From Bolinopsis microptera (taxonomy: Eukaryota > Ctenophora > Tentaculata > Lobata > Bolinopsidae), in assembly GCF_026151205.1 (NCBI RefSeq), contig NC_087077.1, positions 9,601,983 through 9,665,982 on the forward strand: a DNA stretch of 64,000 bases, read 5' to 3'. The position numbers and the translations under genes are program-made. Below are positions 20,611 through 30,442 of the stretch, piece by piece. The stretch's first letter is position 1, and each line of letters starts with the position of its first letter. The notes beneath the pieces were generated by a model that worked only from the letters and a program-made list of their open reading frames with translations, made no database searches and was not told the DNA's origin.

Positions 20611-20845
20611 ACAAAATCACCCGTGGCTGTTCACCCTGACGTTGTCCAAGATTTCAGGCATCAGGATAGAGCTGATTATGACCAGGACCCTCATGGATAC
20701 CTAGCCTCAGAGGTCGAGCCAATGCTCTGCTTTCGGTAATTATGGAAAGCAGAGCATTCATATTTTCTCTACTAGCAGTCACTGAAACCATATTACTCCA
20801 AAGGCCCCACAGGGACGCATGGACCCATGTAGATTATAGGGATAA
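20611..20845 (-). repeat. GC-richer dispersed repeat, minus-strand copy
   Basis: Diverged inverted partner of 15,700-15,940. It contains an internal inverted pair (CTCTGCTTTC near 20,727 and GAAAGCAGAG near 20,745). Confidence 0.65.
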
Positions 20846-20915
20846 AAGTGACCACAAGCACTTGACACCACTTTATAGTTATAATTTAGTAATTATAATT
20901 TATTAAAAAATTTAC

Positions 20916-21098
20916 CGCAATTTCTGCATTCCGGTGTTTCTGACCAGTTACCACTTGCTTGACATGTGACTCGCTTCCTTCCCATCAGGACATATTGTTT
21001 CGGCTTTAAACACGTGACTGTGACAACTGTTCCTTCTCTCTGAGGTCCACGGGGTGAAACTGTGCCGTTCTTCACACTCAATTCTTCACAATATTGCT
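20916..21098 (-). CDS. Gene B exon 5: sushi/CCP domain 2
   Basis: About 61 aa: EQYCEELSVKNGTVSP, VTVTCLKPKQYV, RVTCQASGNWSETPEC. It has the typical closing W....P.C. It is followed by a phase-1 donor or a short read-through tail to a stop. Confidence 0.8.
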
Positions 21099-24000
21099 CT
21101 GAAAATGTTTTTAATCGTTTAACAGGGTAAAATTAAATTGGGTCAAACAAGGTTATTTCAATCTTGGATAATTAACAAAATCGAAACAAAAAGAAAGAAA
21201 AATATAGCCAACATTTGAACGATCAGTTTTGCTAAAAATTTGCTCGATAATTCTAAAGGGTAATCACTGTTTATGTTAAGCATGGTTTTTATCAGTTTGT
21301 TTTATCATCAAGTACAATCAAACAGTAAACACCCACCACATTTTGTTTTGTCAGTGTTAGCTTCTTTTCCACTTTCACAAGATGTACAGGAAGAAGCTCC
21401 ACCTTCTTCGCTAACCATGTCTGCAGGGCATTTGGTGCAGTAGGTGAGTGTTGTATCTCGGTACGTCCCCGCAGAACACATAACTGAATAATTTATTGAA
21501 ATTGTTAGATCATATTAAAGTGATTCATGTTTAGAAACATGAGTTTTAATTGCTCTGGATTAGCGTTAAAAACAGAGTATTTATATTGACACAATATGAA
21601 AACTGCCAAGGAATCAGCAATCTGCATGCAGCAGCGACCAATCACATTTTCAAAAGATTTAATTTCTACAGTTTGCCAGATGCCTAGTAAAATTTTTAAA
21701 ATACTGATCATTTAAAAGTTTAAAACCAGATTAGTTCTTACCACACTCGGGAGAGTTAGTTTCAGAGTAATTAAACTCTGCGTCCTCAATGCATGTCACC
21801 TCCTTATCTCCACTCATTTGATGTCCATCCTTGCAGCTGAGAGTCAGAACTGTTCCTTGAACAACCGGAAACATTTCGTTCGTTATCATTTGGCTCCACT
21901 TTGTGTTTAGACTGGTACACACTGAGGAGAAAAGTCATCAAAAAACATCATAAAATTTTTTTGGTACTTAATAATCAAGGATGTAATGCAAGATCGAAGA
22001 TTAGTAGTCGAATATATTCACAAAATATGACTACAACTTGGAAGGGCAAGAAACGCCAAATTATCTTAAATGTCATATCTTTAGAATCCTTTAAGAAACT
22101 ATTAAAAAACAGTATAATATGTTTATCACAACTGTTTTATAATAATCAGTCACCTGGTTTTATAGCTCTATAGAAATCTGACGCAGTGTCGTAGAAGATG
22201 AGAACTCTATCCGCCCTATGCTTCTGCTCCAGTACTGGTCCCAGTCACTGTTACTACATGTTGAGTCTGAGATGAGGATGTTGAGCACCTCCTCCTCGTT
22301 ACAGTGTATGACTAGTCTGATACCTGAGGTTCTGGTTAAGGTTATCCTCCAAACCTTGTCTGCTGCGGAGGGGAGGGTAGTTGGAAAGTTAGTGTAGGAA
22401 GAGCTGCAAAAGTAGATCCAGTACTCTTGACTGGAGGAGAAGTAGATGGAGACTCCTCCTATATAGTATCCGTGTGAAGGGTAGAACCACACAGCTACCT
22501 CATCTTTGCTCCCTAGCATACTATCCGTCTTTATTTCAAGAGGATACTTCTTTAGATCGAACACTATCCTGGCACCACGTTCTACTGGTATCCAGCCTTA
22601 TATGGACACGTTCATTGAAGTTTGAGGATATTGGTAGATTTCTAAAATAGCGTTTTCAACGATAGTGGCTTAATTTTAGCATCTATTAATCTAGCGTGTT
22701 CATAAGTTCTGAACATTAGCCACGTGACCCATACTCCCATATGCACTGCTCAGAAATAAAATGTATTGCTTTTAGGCACTATAATGTAAAAAATGTCACA
22801 TTTTTGTGACATTGTTTACCATAGCTGCCCAATTATCATTCCTTGGTCTGAAATATAGTAGATTAGGTCAATCTAACAATTATGATACAACATTGGTTAA
22901 AGGGCACGGATCGAACGGCTTTAAGGCAATATTTCGTAAACTTTGTCACACTCAGAATACGAGACCTCTTTTCTACTGTGAGGTGTCCTCAAAACCCTTT
23001 CAACTCATTATTTGATGGTTCTTCTGCCAATCATAGCCCTAAAATATGTTGTTTTGAAAAGTTAGCTAATACATGCACTTGGTTATTGGGAAATGATGTA
23101 AATTCTGTCACATTATATGGAATTTGAAATTCTGGGTGAATTTCCGAAATCATTTATATCTGATTTTGGTTTGGAAGGCGGGAAAACTCTATATAAGGAC
23201 GATACACGGATACAGTTGATTCAAGTATAGGGCAGTTGATGTAAACATCGTCACAAAATGATACGACATCGTAAATAGGTTACATTTTGCGGGGAAAATC
23301 TATATAAGGACGATACACGGATACAGTTTATTCAAGTATAGGGCAGTTGTTGTAAACATCGTCACAAAATGATACGACATCGTAAATAGGTTACATTTTG
23401 CGGGAAAACTCTATATAAGGACGATACACGCGGATACAGTTGATTCAAGTATAGGGCAGTTGATGTAAACATCGTCACAAAATGATACGACATCGTAAAT
23501 AAGTTAAATTTTGCGGGAAAACTCTATATAAGGACGATACACGGATACAGTTGATTCAAGTATAGGGCAGTTGATGTAAACATCGTCACAAAATGATAAG
23601 ACATCATAAATAGGTTAAATTTGGAAACAATGATTATAGAATGAAATAGTCTGTGATTAACATATTACATACATTATAAAATGGGCAGGGGTTTTTATAT
23701 TTCCTGTATCTCTGTATTAATCATTTCGGACTGTAATTAGGACTGTTCACGTGAAAGAAATTGTATCTAAATTTTACAATGACGTACTCGTATGTGACGA
23801 AATTTACATTTCTTGACCCTATTTTGAAGAACCATACCTCGGTTAGAATTCAATGTTCTTCCAGGAATTATTGGTTGGTTATTGTTCAGCAAATTAGAAC
23901 ACAAGTTTAACAATGCTGAGTTTAATTTTACTAAGTTATTGAAATGTGACGAAATTCACTTTTCCTGCCCCAACAGTATAGTTTCAATGTGATGAAAAAT

Positions 24001-27000
24001 TGGCATGGGTTTCTTCATTTCTTGTATAAATCCATTCCGACTATAATAAGGACTATTGGTAGGAAATAAAATCTATCTAAATTTTAAAATTACGTATGTG
24101 ACGAAATTTACATTTCTTGCCCCTATTTTAAAGAACCATACCTCAGTTAAAATTCAATTTTCTTGCAGGAATTATTGGTTGGTTATTTTTCAGCAAATCA
24201 GAACCCAAGTTTAACAATGCTGAGTTTGATATCACTAATTTACCGAAATGTGACGAAATTTACTTTTCCTGCCCCAATGTGATGAAAAATGGGCATGGGT
24301 TTCTATATTTCCTGTATAAATCCATTCTAGCTATAATAAGGGCAGTTGATATGAAAGAAAATCTATCTAACTAATGCTATAGCTATGGCTGATGTGACGA
24401 AATTTACATTTCTTGCCCCTATTTTGAAGAATCATACCTCAATCACAGTGCTGGCAAGCACGAGCGGTGTCTTTATTGGGGGTATACTATGTACCCCCTT
24501 TACTATTGTACCCCCTTTACTATTATACCCCCTTTACTATTATAACCCCTTTGGTACTCGTCGGAAGCCTCTTTCGTGCACGCGAAGCGTGCACTCCGGC
24601 CGGAGGTGGCGGCCGAAGGCCGTTGCCTCCGGCAGGAGTTTTTCAGGCATTAAGACTCATCGGAAGTCGTTCAGCAGATTTATTTTTAGTTCAAAACATT
24701 CTAATTTGATGTCGAAGATGACAGGAATAAAAAATAGTTATGTTGAGATTTTTAAGAAATTTGCATAAAATACTCGCCAGCACTGTTATACGAAATTTGG
24801 TAAAAAACCCAAAATCGCCATATTCAGGTGCCTTAAAAACCATGTTAAAATTGAGTTAGAGATCTGAAATTTTTCAGGGCGTCTAGACGTTGACCAAATC
24901 GACTGCAAAAAAAGTTTCAGGTTTCAGGAGCATCGGGAAATGGGTTTTCTAGAACCCCTGTTTTACGATAGATTGTCGTGATATATACATATATATATAT
25001 ATGCATACATATATTCAGGGATAGACGCTTTGCCAGTCAATTGTAGCCTGTATTTAATTGTCCATAGATTCAAAAGTATAAAAGATACAGCCATTTCCGA
25101 CCACAGCACAGGTCTTGCAAATAATTGTTTACACTTTAGTTTACATTGTATAAAAAAATTATTTGACGTCATAAACACCCCTTGATGACGTCATCAAGTT
25201 AACCGTTTTTAAAACTTGGTTTTTGACAAAGTAATAACTTTTAAAATTAATTTTAAACCATTAAGGAGTAATTTTATTCAAAATCTGAGGAAATTTTCAT
25301 CTTAGAAAATTGTTCAAGCATTCTGAAAATCTACCGGAAAGTTTTTCTAGCTTGCTCCTTCATAAAGATATTCGTCATTGAAGTTTGTTCTTTTTTAAAG
25401 AATTATTTTATAAAAACGTCAATTTTGCGATTTAGTATTCTCTGGTGTTGGGCCATGCCTTGGGTTGTGGAGCTCAGTTCTGCTTCCTATAGGTATAAAT
25501 TGTGCATTAGGCTAGTTTTAAAGTTGAAAATCGAAAAGTTGCACACGTGGGGACACGCCCAAATTGATAGAAAATTGCTAAAATCACTGAAAATTGCTGT
25601 TTTCGTCATTTTCTGTCAACTTTAGAGTGCCGTTGTGATTACAGTTCTTCTTGAAATACTTTGAAACTTTGCATGCTTATCAAGCTATATATAAAACAAG
25701 TACATGCAAAAAGTTACGGCGATTCAATATTGGATGCGCACGCAACGTCCACTCAAAGTTTGCACGTGCGAAAGGTGAGAATTTTGCTCATTCGTGATTT
25801 CCAACAAATTCTGCTTTGCCACGACAGTTTAATGTCATTATATATGAATTTAATGCCAACTTGAATGAGTATTAAGTGGCATATTCAGTCAGTGATCGAC
25901 CGATATGCTTCCCTAAACACAAGGAAATGTTTTTAAAGGAAAAATTTCGAAATCGTTGAAACTTCCTCCTTATTAATGAAGATATCAGTTTATATTTCGA
26001 CTTTATAAAGTACCCTGACATTATAATCAAAAAGAGATGATATTTTACCAAAACCCATAATCATGGGTAGAGTGGACCGCTGCCAGTGTCTCTCTTTCCC
26101 AAACAAAAGGAAATGATATTAATTTGATTGACCGTTCTCAAATGCAAAATGATACCGAGAATGAAATCGGTCGCTCGCTTTTCCCATTTATTTACAATTG
26201 TAATAGATTAAGAAGAACTACCCAAAGGCAGCTGTACTCGGCAATGAAGATTCAATAATCAGTGTAGTGAGAAAGTGTTTTTAACAGATTTATTATTAGA
26301 CTTAGGATTATGATTTTTAATATATTACATTGATATAAGATTTATTTTTGATAGGTACTTAATAAAGTTGATGAATTTCCCTCCCTATTAAAATTTTAAA
26401 CCCATTTAGTGAAAATTGATAAACGAAGATCTAGATATTGATACATATTATAACCAACATTGCTTATATTCTGCCTTGTAAACAAAGAGCAAATCTTCTT
26501 AATGCCTTCTTCCTGTCCTAAAACTAAAACTTCATCCTATTAAAGTAAAGGCCAGTTGTTACCACAAGCTATTATACCGTCCCTCTCAAAAACATGCCTC
26601 AGCCTCCATCAAAAACAATTTTAGTTTTCAGTCCTTCTAGTTTCCAAAAATCTACCGAGCTAGTGTTCTGGTGTGCACAAAAGCCCCTAAGCCCGTGCAT
26701 TCCTTGCCCCGCTAGCTGCCAGTCCTTGACAAACTTCCAATAGCAAAGATCAACTAGTCATTTACAAATTGAGCACTATACAATTTTAATTGTTTTAAAT
26801 ATTTGACTTTGTAAAATGAGCTAAAACATTGATTTATTAGTTTCATTGATTTATTAGTTTCATTGAATAAACTTCAGCTTGTTCAATAAGTAATAACTAC
26901 CACCCTTGTCCCTTACCCCGAAATACTAGGTATCGACCCGAACGCAACCCAAAGAGATTTTTACAGCATCAGATCGATGTAATCAATCGAAACTTATTTA

Positions 27001-29606
27001 TACAATTCGTAAGCCGTGAATGAATGGGAAAAGCGAGCGACCGATTTCATTCTCGGTATCATTTTGCATTTGAGAACGGTCAATCAAATTAATATCATTT
27101 CCTTTTGTTTGGGAAAGAGAGACACTGGCAGCGGTCCACTCTACCCATGATTATGGGTTTTGGTAAAATTAGTATATAATGTTACTTTATCACCATCACT
27201 ATGTCGATAAATTAGTTATTTTGCCAACACGGAGCAAATAAAGTTATAATATTTTTTTTGTGACGAAATTTACAAATTTTTACCCTGTTCAGGTGTTGAA
27301 ATTTTGCCAATGTTAACATATCACTGCCATATAATAATTTATATGACCGGCGTATGGTTGAAATATTGTTAATTGATCCATAGTACGTAATATAGGGTGT
27401 TTAAGTTGGTATACTAATATTTACTCAATTTCACACATGTTGAGAAATCATACAAATTTATGTGACTAAATTTACCTATTTCTGCCTTCTGTATTTGTAT
27501 TTGCCTATAACAATGAAATATGTGAACAATACCAAACACATTCAGCTCACAAAATAATGCTAGACTATTCGGCATTTCTTGTCAGGATGTCATAAACATC
27601 CCTCATATAAATTTCTTAAATGTGTGACGGAGTTTACATGGTGCTACCATTTATATTCAGGGATAGACGCTTTGCCAGTCAATTGTAGCCTGTATTTAAT
27701 TGTCCATAGATTCAAAAGTATAAAAGATACAGCCATTTCCGACCACAGCACAGGTCTTGCAAATAATTGTTTACACTTTAGTTTACATTGTATAAAAAAA
27801 TTATTTGACGTCATAAACACCCCTTGATGACGTCATCAAGTTAACCGTTTTTAAAACTTGGTTTTTGACAAAGTAATAACTTTTAAAATTAATTTTAAAC
27901 CATTAAGGAGTAATTTTATTCAAAATCTGAGGAAATTTTCATCTTAGAAAATTGTTCAAGCATTCTGAAAATCTACCGGAAAGTTTTTCTAGCTTGCTCC
28001 ATACTAATATTTACTCAATTTCACACATGTTGAGAAATCATACAAATTTATGTGACTAAATTTACCTATTTCTGCCTTCTGTATTTGTATTTGCCTATAA
28101 CAATGAAATATGTGAACAATTCCAAACACATTCAGCTCACAAAATAATGCTAGACTATTCGGCATTTCTTGTCAGGATGTCATAAACATCCCTCATATAA
28201 ATTTCTTAAATGTGTGACGGAGTTTACATGGTGCTACCATTTAACGAAAAAAGTCGCTAAATATGTACAGGGTGGGCCAAAAGTCAGTGTGCAAACGTTG
28301 GGTCTTATACCTCCGCCGTGTTTTATATTTGAGAGCTGTTGCTTTGCAGATGGCATACTGTACTTACTGGTTCGAGGATTCCGTCGTCAAAATTTGAAAA
28401 TTCGAATATTTTAGACCACGCCCATTCAATATTAAAACACCTATATTGTTTTCTCTGAACATGCTGAATGCCTAATTTTTTCAGAGACGGTAGATTATCA
28501 AATGTTGCATATGATCTGAAAACATGAGGCAAAACGGATTAGAAATGACGAAGTTATCAAGCATTTTCTGTATCTCGTTAACAAAATTGACTGGGTGATT
28601 ATGTGACACCGTGACACAACACCTTAATTGGGCACCCTTAACAATTCCCATAATGTTTAACGGGGTAGTTAACGGGGTCACCTTATCACGTGATTAGGTA
28701 AACCAATCACCTGATCACACGTAATGAATAAACTCGTTATGCTTCATATCTCGGTCATCTGAGAAGCTACAGTTCTAATTCTTTCAGGACAAACGTAATT
28801 CGAATGGCCAAACACAATTCAATAACATTTAGCTTGATCCGACTATCTAAACTATCAAATAAATGTGAAAATGAACCTCCATTTGAAAAAAATGAACGCG
28901 AATATTTTTCGAGTTGACAAATTCCTCGAACCAGTGGTGGTACTAAGTCATACCAGAAGGAAGTATTTCAATTGGGCACTCAGTGACTGAGCTATTAAGG
29001 CCAACGTTTGCACACTGACTTTTGGCCCACCCTGTAGATAATAGTCATATGCAACTATCCTATAAATTTGAAATTCGAAAATTTGGTCAAACACGGCAAC
29101 AAGGGGTCCATATAAACTCTGTCACGTTTTAATAGTGTGACAAAGTTTACAACTCACTGCCGGCCGCATTTAAGCGATATCTTATCGTCTGATAAAGATA
29201 TCGTTATGCGACAAAGTTTATCTAGAGGATGAAACGATTATCCTAACCATTGAGGGTTTATATAGTTTTATAGTGTGGCACATTTTACATCATCGTGCCA
29301 TTTAGTAGGGTCACTAATATTTACCAATATCCTCAAACTTCAATGAACGTGTCCATATACATTCAGTGTCAATATCAAATTTTGCATCAGCCTCACAATA
29401 AGTGTATGATATAATATTGTTCTCCTAAAAAAACAGTGTCCTACTAACTCCTATATAACAGCTAATGTCGTTGAATTATATGATGTTATTGATTTGTAGT
29501 TTTAATAATTCAGTAACTCATAAAAATTGTACAGATATTTACCGTCACCGGCTGAAGCAGCAATTATCTCCACTGCAAAGAGGAGAAGAGAGTAGAAAGA
29601 AAACAT
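20916..29606 (-). CDS. Secreted gene B: signal peptide, beta-sandwich domain, sushi, ephrin-receptor-like, sushi
   Basis: Minus-strand exons: 29,606-29,543 (signal peptide), 22,596-22,154 (beta-sandwich domain), 21,921-21,742 (sushi 1), 21,483-21,337 (ephrin-receptor-like), 21,098-20,916 (sushi 2). Every junction is phase 1 with GT/AG borders, the usual pattern for shuffled extracellular modules. Exon 2 alone breaks the frame: 443 nt instead of a 3n length. The 6.9-kb intron 1 holds a TIR element. After the last exon there is either a donor (GTAAAT) leading to exons not found, or read-through to TAA after ten codons with AATAAA nearby. Extracellular adhesion or recognition is an inference from the modules. 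It is either a recent pseudogene or carries a sequence error. Confidence 0.72.
21337..21483 (-). CDS. Gene B exon 4: ephrin-receptor-like cysteine-rich module
   Basis: About 49 aa with MCSAGTYRDTT, YCTKCPADMVS and CTSCESGKEA, the pattern of the GCC2/GCC3 (ephrin-receptor-like) family often found next to sushi domains, for example in SVEP1-like proteins. Phase 1-1 exon. Confidence 0.8.
21742..21921 (-). CDS. Gene B exon 3: sushi/CCP domain 1
   Basis: Encodes about 60 aa. The four cysteines of a sushi module are visible (C at VCTS, LSCKDG, VTCIE and SPEC), together with a G-T-V-L motif. Phase 1-1 exon. Confidence 0.8.
22154..22596 (-). CDS. Gene B exon 2: beta-sandwich (possibly FAMeT-like) domain, frameshifted
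   Basis: Starts GWIPVERGARIVFDLKKY and contains KVWRITLTRTSGIRLVIHCN. Matches the gene A exon at 36,694-37,119 in order and spacing (W..VE.G, C...EVL, a closing DTAS.FY). Near 22,195 the frame changes: the expected YDTASDFYRAIKP appears one frame over, consistent with a 2-nt insertion (TC) in a TC-rich stretch. Resemblance to the farnesoic-acid O-methyltransferase (FAMeT) beta-sandwich fold is tentative. Confidence 0.65.
23180..23625. repeat. Four tandem copies of a 111-113 bp unit, each with a TATA-like box
   Basis: CTATATAAGGACGATACACG recurs with starts at 23,189, 23,300, 23,411 and 23,524, giving periods of 111, 111 and 113. Copies differ by single bases and one CG insertion. Each unit also holds CATCGTCACAAAATGATA. 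Confidence 0.93.
23700..24450. repeat. Tandem array with 152-bp spacing of a TGTGACGAAATTTACA motif
   Basis: The 14-16-mer starts at 23,793, 23,945, 24,097, 24,249 and 24,393 (steps 152, 152, 152, 144). Alternate units are more alike, so the array is a 304-bp dimer. The same motif recurs singly to the right end of the element (27,259; 27,462; 27,623; 28,051; 28,213; 29,136). Confidence 0.88.
24485..24552. repeat. Four 17-bp repeats (ACTATTATACCCCCTTT type)
   Basis: Head-to-tail copies with one or two substitutions, directly before the GC-rich hairpin block. Confidence 0.85.
24576..24631. other. Two adjacent GC-rich hairpins with GAA loops
   Basis: 24,576-24,594 is GTGCACGC-GAA-GCGTGCAC, a perfect 8-bp stem with a GAA loop. 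24,601-24,631 folds as CGGAGGTGGCGGCC-GAA-GGCCGTTGCCTCCG with few mismatches. GCGAAGC cores are known to form unusually stable DNA mini-hairpins. The block is sharply GC-rich inside AT-rich DNA. Confidence 0.8.
24632..25010. other. Non-coding interior of the TIR element
   Basis: Nothing recognised except a short (AT)n run at about 24,983-25,010. Confidence 0.4.
25011..25358 (+). repeat. 348-bp direct repeat Y, copy 1
   Basis: Appears identical to 27,653-28,000, including the GACGTCATAAACACC and GACGTCATCAAG motifs. Offset 2,642 bp. Confidence 0.93.
25359..26041. other. Non-coding interior of the TIR element
   Basis: No gene; short open frames here lack recognisable domains. Confidence 0.4.
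26042..27169. mobile_element. 1.13-kb foldback element with 148-bp inverted repeats
   Basis: 26,042-26,189 and 27,022-27,169 are inverted copies with no mismatch seen. They run from ATTTTACCAAAACCC to the inner TTTTCCCATT. The 830-bp core has no coding potential recognised. A target duplication was not clear. Nested in the 6.75-kb element. Confidence 0.85.
27411..28243 (+). repeat. X-Y-X block: X (27,411-27,653), Y (27,653-28,000), X (28,001-28,243)
   Basis: The two X copies (243 bp) are nearly identical, with an offset of 590 bp. Y also occurs at 25,011-25,358. This looks like a 590-bp tandem duplication whose second Y is missing, ending 24 bp before the MITE. Confidence 0.9.
28268..29034. 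mobile_element. 767-bp Tc1/mariner-type MITE
   Basis: Terminal inverted repeats of 34 bp beginning CAGGGTGGGCCAAAAGTCAG on both ends, flanked by TA at 28,266-28,267 and 29,035-29,036, the target duplication of Tc1/mariner elements. No transposase inside. One end of a relative survives at 62,194-62,242. Confidence 0.9.
29543..29606 (-). CDS. Gene B exon 1: start codon and signal peptide
   Basis: Encodes MFSFYSLLLFAVEIIAASAG and one more residue: a short N-region, a hydrophobic core and small residues at the likely cleavage site. The donor GTAAAT leaves one base (phase 1). It is too short to stand out as an open frame. Confidence 0.7.
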
Positions 29607-29667
29607 TCTCCGACGATCCTGTCTTCTAGAGAAAGAAAATATTGTACATTCAGCTTCTGTGCTATGA

Positions 29668-29770
29668 ACCGACCAGATATCTGGCTGAATCCGGATCCGG
29701 CCGGATATCCGGCTTCGATATCCGGTTCCGGTTTCAAAAAACTATGCCGGATTTTTGCCGGATATTTCTT
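29668..29770. repeat. CCGGAT-rich low-complexity block
   Basis: Many overlapping CCGGAT, GGATATCCGG and GCCGGAT words form short palindromes just upstream of the gene B start on its minus strand. Confidence 0.75.
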
Positions 29771-30442
29771 CAAAGTAATGTTTTTCTAAAATCTTGAAAT
29801 GCATATTTTTCGTCACATTTTAACTCGAAATTCGAATCCTTAAAAAATCAAAAATGTTTTGACTAGGTGCGGACTTCGGAAAACCGAAAGAATATTTTCG
29901 GCTAATAATGAACTAGCATGAAACGTGGAGAAAAGTGGTTTCCAGAAAAACTTTTGACTTACAACGTACTGCTTGTTGATTTGATATTTAACCTATGTTG
30001 ACTGCTAGAGGTCTAAACAGGAAACATCATTGGTCTGGTCGTATAGCTCTTAGAAATGCGGAACTTGATTGATTGAGGAGCACTACCCGAAGGCATTACT
30101 CAGCACTAACGCCTTAAAATCTTTAATTACAATCAAATATAAATATATGCACACAATGTATAAAGTATTAATAATGTATAAAATATGATTATGCTATTAG
30201 CAAATTTAAATAGTACTATTAAGAATTTTAAATAACTCTTATCTCTTGACATAAATTTAGAACAGCGACACAGGGTCTGAAGAATGCGCGGTGATATTTT
30301 TATCTTTTAAAAGTTGTAAATGACAGTGAAATTGCGCGGTGTCGATAGCATTGTAAAAAATGCTCGAAGATAGTCATATTTTGTTATGAGGTTAAAGTTT
30401 TGTTGCTCGTTATTATGATCAACGTATGTTGTACCAAATTAT
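29771..30442. other. Spacer including probable 3' UTR of the minus-strand LINE
   Basis: AT-rich; no gene. The 3' end of the LINE must lie here but no poly-A or terminal repeat was pinned down. Confidence 0.4.

Larger units (their letters stand above)
22599..29359. mobile_element. 6.75-kb DNA element with 38-bp terminal inverted repeats
   Basis: 22,599-22,636 (TATATGGACACGTTCATTGA onward) is the perfect reverse complement of 29,322-29,359. The outermost TATA is self-complementary and may be the target duplication, which would leave 22,603-29,355 as the element. The inside is mostly tandem and inverted repeats, and no transposase was seen, so it is non-autonomous. It sits in intron 1 of gene B. 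A rearranged relative lies at 6.2-8.8 kb. It contains the nested items listed separately. Confidence 0.8.

Noticed and set aside
23180-23625. CRISPR-like array
   Set aside because: The 111-bp units are repeated in full with no unique spacers, in a eukaryotic context; it is a simple tandem array.
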